The notes under the pieces are model-generated. The model searched no databases. It had not been told where the DNA came from and worked only from the letters and a program-made list of their open reading frames with translations. DNA of 64,000 nt, from contig NZ_JAUOTN010000002.1 of assembly GCF_030546575.1 (NCBI RefSeq), positions 496,001-560,000 on the forward strand, read 5' to 3'. A program made the position numbers and the translations under genes. This document shows positions 60,147 through 64,000 of the stretch, one piece after another. Each line of letters opens with the position of its first letter. Position 1 is the first letter of the stretch. Origin of the DNA: Pontibacter coccineus (lineage in GTDB: Bacteria; Bacteroidota; Bacteroidia; Cytophagales; Hymenobacteraceae).

Positions 60147-61745
60147 TTAGTGGCCCTCCCTGTCAAAGGCGTGTACTCTAACGTCGCTGGTGGTTTTATC
60201 GACGGTTTCGGGCCCAAATTCAATTTCGGTGCCCCGCTTTGTGTCATACACAATGGTTTTGCGTCGCCAGCTTTTCACGTTCGATTTGTCCTTGATCTCG
60301 TCTTCTCCGCGGCCACCCACAATCACGACGCGTATACCTTTGTTTACATCACCCTTCACTTCAAATTCATCGTCCTCAGCCAGGCCGTGCAGGGTGATCT
60401 GCTTGGTTTCGCTGCGTTTGAACACCCGGTGGTATACCTGTTTGTCGTCAGACAGTCGGATTACTTTCACCGCTGTTTCCTCGTCGTTCAGGCGCTCAAC
60501 TTCAAACCGCTCTTCCTGATCAGTCCCGATCACCAGTGGGTTTTTGGCCAGGTGCAGGTAAAACTCCTGAGCAGCCTGTGGTAGCAAGTCGCGACGGCTT
60601 TTCAGGTTACGTATGGTTTGCTCACCTAACCGGTCGTATACCTTGGGCGGAAACTGTCGGATGGCCCGTTCAATGACATCGTCTGTCAGGGATGCCTGCA
60701 GTTCGGTTGCAAGCTGCTGGTAATCCTCAGCGGTTAGCTCAGTCAGGGCGCGGTTGTCAATAAAGCTGGCGTTCATCATCAGGGCATACACATCCTTATA
60801 CCTGGGGCCGAAGGTTTCGAACTTCCGGATGGCCCACTTGCGGCTGAAGAGCCAGGGAATAATGCCATCGTCAAACTTATAGAAGGCGTTGTCACGGTCT
60901 TTAGGTATAGCGCGGTAAGTTTTATTGTTGCCATCGTCGTACACGGCCCATTCCCACTGGCCTTCGTGACGGTCCCAGTCGTTGATGAGCAGATCAAAGA
61001 GGCGGGCACGGGCAAACTCGCGCTGGTCGATAAAGTGGTCATCGTCGCCAAACCGTTTCTTGAGCATCTTCTTGGAACTGGCAATATCCACGGCGTTGCC
61101 GAGCATGGGCGTGAGGGTGCGGTCGTCGTTGTACTTCTCCTCGATCATGAACACGCGGTCCTGAAACTTGTCGCTGTACTCACCGAAGGTGGTGTCGGAA
61201 GGAAGCACATAGACTAACTCTGGTTTTGAGTGGGGTATACCTGCCGCTTCAGCCATAGTAGGCAGCACAAAGGCGGCATACGGATTGATGGCCGAGGTCT
61301 GGTCGCGGAGTACATTCGCCACAAAGGTGTTGCGCCAGAACTTGGGCAATATACCGGCCGGGTCTTTGTCCAGGGAGCGGAGTGCGTAGGTAAAGCCATT
61401 ATCATCGATCAAAGTGAGACTAGTGGTTTGCATACCTCCTCCAAGCTTCTCAACCGACAAGCCACCCTTGGCCTGCTTCATGTCGAATACACCCACGGTG
61501 ACTGGCGTGGCCCATACGTCGCGGTAGTGTTCGCCCCAGAAGAAATTATGGAATCCGTTTCGTTCATAATGCTTGCCAGCCATGACAGTTACACTGTCCA
61601 CATCAGCAGGCGAGGCATCTTTAAGCTGTTGATAGCGCTCCTGGTCAACGACAGGGGTTTTGGCGAAGAAATTCTTGCGGGCGCAACCCGAAGAAAAAAG
61701 GATGATGCACGCGAGTGAGAGGGCGTGCAGGTGGTAGCTTTTCAT
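60147..61745 (-). CDS. Kinase-like-fold lipoprotein paralogue 2, unknown
   Basis: The 532-residue product has lipobox SSGC (Cys 21) and is a clear paralogue of the protein encoded at 58480, 38 bp downstream. Motifs: ALRSLDKDPA (121-130, candidate nucleotide-binding Lys), NPYAAFVLPTMAEAAGIPHSKPELVYV, NDWDRHEGQWEW (255-266, the D-R-H pattern of atypical kinases such as HipA, CotH and FAM20), and PKDRDNAFYKFDDGIIPWL (281-299). The C-terminal part (400-532) is beta-rich with GEDEIKDKSNVKSW. The tandem gene pair probably arose by duplication and shares an operon. Longer Bacteroidota relatives fused to a barrel are known to me only vaguely. Confidence 0.78.
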   Translation of the reverse strand: MKSYHLHALSLACIILFSSGCARKNFFAKTPVVDQERYQQLKDASPADVDSVTVMAGKHYERNGFHNFFWGEHYRDVWATPVTVGVFDMKQAKGGLSVEKLGGGMQTTSLTLIDDNGFTYALRSLDKDPAGILPKFWRNTFVANVLRDQTSAINPYAAFVLPTMAEAAGIPHSKPELVYVLPSDTTFGEYSDKFQDRVFMIEEKYNDDRTLTPMLGNAVDIASSKKMLKKRFGDDDHFIDQREFARARLFDLLINDWDRHEGQWEWAVYDDGNNKTYRAIPKDRDNAFYKFDDGIIPWLFSRKWAIRKFETFGPRYKDVYALMMNASFIDNRALTELTAEDYQQLATELQASLTDDVIERAIRQFPPKVYDRLGEQTIRNLKSRRDLLPQAAQEFYLHLAKNPLVIGTDQEERFEVERLNDEETAVKVIRLSDDKQVYHRVFKRSETKQITLHGLAEDDEFEVKGDVNKGIRVVIVGGRGEDEIKDKSNVKSWRRKTIVYDTKRGTEIEFGPETVDKTTSDVRVHAFDREGH

Positions 61746-61956
61746 GCAGAGTGTGTTATATTTTTATCTGCCTATCTAACGTAAATCAGCGCTAATGTTT
61801 ACAGACGAGCTGTTGTATAGACGTTATTTTGGTTGCAGGGCGCCTGGAGCAGCGCAAAGCAGAGGCAAATTAAAATAAAGCATGAGCTAAGCGTGTAGGG
61901 TGGCGCTATACCTGGTGTAGGAAATAAATGCTCTCAAACGCACTATTGTAAAAATA

Positions 61957-61991
61957 CCAGGGGGCAGCCGAATGCTGCGGCTGCCCCCTGG
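61957..61991 (-). terminator. Terminator after the OmpA-family gene
   Basis: A perfect 14-bp stem CCAGGGGGCAGCCG/CGGCTGCCCCCTGG with a 7-nt loop. On the minus strand TATTTTTA follows. Located 24 bp after the stop. Confidence 0.8.
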
Positions 61992-62014
61992 TAAAAGCGC
62001 TTATACCTGTTGTT

Positions 62015-63229
62015 CTATTTTTTCACGAACTCCACCCGCCTGTTGTTCGACTTGGCTTCGGCCGTAGCGTTCTTGTCAATGGGCTTGGATTCGCCCCATC
62101 CTTTGGCCTCTAACCGCTCAGCTGCGATGCCCTGCCCGATCAGGTATGCTTTGACAGACTCTGCCCGCTGCTGACTGAGTTTCATGTTGGCGTTGTCATC
62201 CCCGTCGCTGTCGGTATGGCCTTCCACGCTGAACTTAAGGGCAGGCTGTTCCTCCATGAGTTTGGCGATGCTGCTGAGCGTGCCCGCCGACTCCGGACGT
62301 ATATCTGCTTTGTTGACATCGAACTTAATGCCATAGGTCACTATTTTGCCGTCGGCTGCCATCTGGTCGTAGAGCTTTTTGCCGCCTTCCGCAATCAGCA
62401 CATTCTTCACCATCGTGTTGGCATCAATGCGTTTGTCTACCTCTATACGCAGGCCGGTTGGCGTACCCGTAACATTGGGGATGTTGATCAGGCGCTCTTC
62501 GTCCAGGTATACCTTCATGCTGCGCTTGTTGAAAGCGATGGACAGGTGGCGCCACTGGTTGTTTACGCCTTTCGCCTGGAGCTCCTCCGACTCAGAGCCA
62601 TAAGTTTTGAACCGGACGCTGTTGGCCCGCACATCGATCGGATCCCAGAAGTGTCCGTGGGTGGCCTCCTGGTAATTGTTCAGGTCATCTACCAGGAAAA
62701 TGTCATAGGCCACGTTGGGGTTGTCGCTGTCAAAGTAGAGGTCCATCTCGATGGTAAACGTTTCGGGGAGCCAGTTTTCACGCTTCATGAGCGGTTTGAT
62801 GGTCGTGCCCGTAGCGACCAGGTTGATGACAGGTTCGCCGCCAAAATCGGCCACTTCGGCATTGCCCTTGTTCAGGTCCCAGCGTGAGGGGAACTCGCCA
62901 TTTTCTTCGCCGGCTAGGTTATCAGCAAACAGCACCTTGTCGCCTGGCACGAAGTCGTACTTGCTCCAGGCCTTCATTTTCACTTCCTCTGGGCCTGACC
63001 CGCTCGCCTTGGCAGCGCTGTGCTTGCCATCGCTTTTTTCTGCCGGAGCTTCCTTTTTACCTTCCAGCGTTTCGTCTATGGACTTGTCAACCTGCTGTTC
63101 CACTTTCTGGTTAATCTTAGAGTTGATCTTATTTTTGAGGTTTTTCCCCACATTGAATTGGGCTGCGGCTGGTGTAAAACATAGGAAAACCAGTGCAAGA
63201 AGTCCGGTCAAAAAAGCATGTGTTCTCAT
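62015..63229 (-). CDS. OmpA-family protein with LamG-like domain
   Basis: The 404-residue envelope protein has a signal peptide ending AAAQ near residue 24, a short amphipathic, coiled-coil-like stretch (KNLKNKINSKINQKVEQQVDKS), a low-complexity charged linker, a concanavalin/LamG-like jelly-roll (about 90-290; VLFADNLAGEENGEFPSRWDLNKGNAEV, FTIEMDLYFDS, WRHLSIAFNKRSMKVYLDEERL), and a C-terminal OmpA peptidoglycan-binding domain (about 300-404; FSVEGHTDSDGDDNANMKLSQQRAESVKAYL). This arrangement suggests a peptidoglycan-anchored surface or periplasmic binding protein. The ligand is unknown. It is monocistronic with a strong terminator. Confidence 0.92.
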   Translation of the reverse strand: MRTHAFLTGLLALVFLCFTPAAAQFNVGKNLKNKINSKINQKVEQQVDKSIDETLEGKKEAPAEKSDGKHSAAKASGSGPEEVKMKAWSKYDFVPGDKVLFADNLAGEENGEFPSRWDLNKGNAEVADFGGEPVINLVATGTTIKPLMKRENWLPETFTIEMDLYFDSDNPNVAYDIFLVDDLNNYQEATHGHFWDPIDVRANSVRFKTYGSESEELQAKGVNNQWRHLSIAFNKRSMKVYLDEERLINIPNVTGTPTGLRIEVDKRIDANTMVKNVLIAEGGKKLYDQMAADGKIVTYGIKFDVNKADIRPESAGTLSSIAKLMEEQPALKFSVEGHTDSDGDDNANMKLSQQRAESVKAYLIGQGIAAERLEAKGWGESKPIDKNATAEAKSNNRRVEFVKK

Positions 63230-63624
63230 AATACAATCAGTTTGGTACTATGAGAAAGGTATAGCTAATAATTATACTTTAAATGTGTATAGTTCTATAA
63301 ATGGTATGTGTTTATATTTTTAGAGTGAACATACGCTACCGATGGACGAAAAGCAGGCATCCTGAGACAGCCGAGGCTTTAGTTTGCTTCTTGAAGATCC
63401 TGCATGTCCGTGGCAGTGCAGCCTTTCCGTTACCTTTGAAATACTTATATATCGTGTTTATACCTAGGTCCGGTACAATTCCTGGCTGCTAGGTTTGGGT
63501 TTGGGCAGTAACTGCCTATACCTGAAATTATACCGCGTCAGTTATACATGGAAACAGGTTAGCTCGACGAGCAAAGGTTGGGAGTGTGTTTCGACAGAAT
63601 AGTTTTCAAGCACAGCAAGCGACG
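63230..63624. other. 395-bp intergenic region with no supported gene
   Basis: AT-rich and lacking convincing coding sequence on either strand. It contains several TATACCT/AGGTATA motifs (for example near 63256, 63460 and 63517) and a box GAAAGGTA on the minus strand near 63254, one base off the -7 consensus for the OmpA-family gene. Confidence 0.5.
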
Positions 63625-64000
63625 CTATTTTCCCTTTCGCTTCTGATAGGCATTCAGGCCGATCAACAACAGGAGTCCAAGGAGTACAAATGGCCAGATG
63701 TTGGTCAGAAACACGAAGAACCAGATCAGGTTGTCCCAGCCCTTCCGGAAGCCGTCCTTGAACTCCTTCGAAAACTCGGTATGGACCGGGGTGCTCTCAT
63801 AAAATGTCATGGTCAGGGTGGAGAGAGACACCTGGTTTTCCAGGTATTTCAGCCTTCCTTCAATCGATTCGATATCGGAGCGCAGGGCGGCGATTTGCTT
63901 TTCGATCTCCAGTACCTCCGTTACCGTATTCGCTTTCTTTAGCAACTCCAGAAATCTGGCTTCGAGTTCTTTCTTGGTTTTAAGGCGGGCTTGTATGTCG
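63625..64000 (-). CDS. DUF4349-like membrane protein (5' end beyond window)
   Basis: The frame stays open to the window edge, so only the last 124 residues are seen. It reads DIQARLKTKKELEARFLELL, then KKANTVTEVLEIEKQIAALRSDIESIEGRLKYLENQVSLSTLTMTFYE, a coiled-coil segment typical of DUF4349 proteins, and then a single C-terminal membrane helix (NLIWFFVFLTNIWPFVLLGLLLLIGL) with a basic tail YQKRKGK. The N-terminal signal/lipoprotein and beta part would lie upstream. Function unknown; it is an envelope protein with the soluble part outside the cytoplasm. Confidence 0.85.
   Translation of the reverse strand, partial: DIQARLKTKKELEARFLELLKKANTVTEVLEIEKQIAALRSDIESIEGRLKYLENQVSLSTLTMTFYESTPVHTEFSKEFKDGFRKGWDNLIWFFVFLTNIWPFVLLGLLLLIGLNAYQKRKGK

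Noticed and set aside
63301..63492. 63-codon frame in the spacer downstream of the OmpA-family start
   Set aside because: No start context, atypical composition and no protein-like features.
1..64000. tRNA, rRNA and CRISPR arrays
   Set aside because: No tRNA-like fold, no rRNA sequence and no regularly spaced direct repeats were seen by eye in any spacer.

Overview
The window looks like a chromosomal segment of a Bacteroidota bacterium, most likely Cytophagales/Hymenobacteraceae (Pontibacter-like; this genus-level placement is inference). The reasons are a SusC/SusD pair, two type IX secretion genes (porT next to ubiE, and a PorE-like OmpA protein), family-typical proteins such as DUF5606, promoter boxes of the form TAnnTTTG, and almost no Shine-Dalgarno sequences. 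Most genes are GC-moderate housekeeping or transport genes. I see no tRNA, rRNA or CRISPR array.

Layout. 1-4.4 kb: end of a susC gene and a complete susD. 4.5-7.1 kb: rnhB, then a CHASE3 histidine kinase with a CheY-like partner on the minus strand. 7.5-14.1 kb: gcvT, comB, a minus-strand group (lipoprotein, dtd, outer-membrane protein, MazG-like), an ATP-grasp enzyme and a tandem Usp. 14.3-20.3 kb: a 904-residue envelope protein, a small GIY-YIG nuclease gene framed by inverted repeats, corA and a YigZ protein. 20.6-24.4 kb: a three-gene 3-amino-sugar/glycosyltransferase cluster and an acyl-ACP desaturase. 25.3-28.3 kb: a VWA protein and a MoxR-like AAA ATPase with a tiny divergently oriented membrane protein between them. 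28.4-33.5 kb: a 5-oxoprolinase operon (pxpB-pxpC-pxpA plus an NRAMP-like carrier) beside a glutamate/dicarboxylate symporter. 33.8-38.6 kb: cyclophilin, fasciclin lipoprotein, SDR, rsgA, waaA. 38.8-40.9 kb: an AT-richer island of two orphan genes and a class D beta-lactamase-like gene, separated by attC-like hairpins. 40.9-47.2 kb: small enzymes, a fluoride channel, an HxlR regulator divergent from a DsbA/SpxH-like protein, and a perR-peroxiredoxin pair. 47.5-64 kb: enoyl-CoA hydratase, lysC, fbp, DUF5606, engB, the T9SS-related genes, two kinase-like lipoprotein paralogues, an OmpA protein and the end of a DUF4349 gene.

Three signals are not explained by ordinary gene content. (1) A 388-bp unit, 17078-17465, encodes a GIY-YIG nuclease and has about 23-bp inverted termini; solo or paired copies of related termini, without a gene, occur at 19253-19334, 19491-19513 and 47376-47448. 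This suggests a nuclease-mobilised repeat family. (2) Four long intergenic islands (about 18.8-19.6, 24.4-25.3, 35.8-36.4 and 48.3-48.9 kb) share a modular repeat whose second hairpin shows compensatory base changes, with a constant loop, so it is probably selected as a structure. (3) The 7-mer AGGTATA/TATACCT is extremely over-represented in both genes and spacers but missing from several genes expected to be highly expressed.
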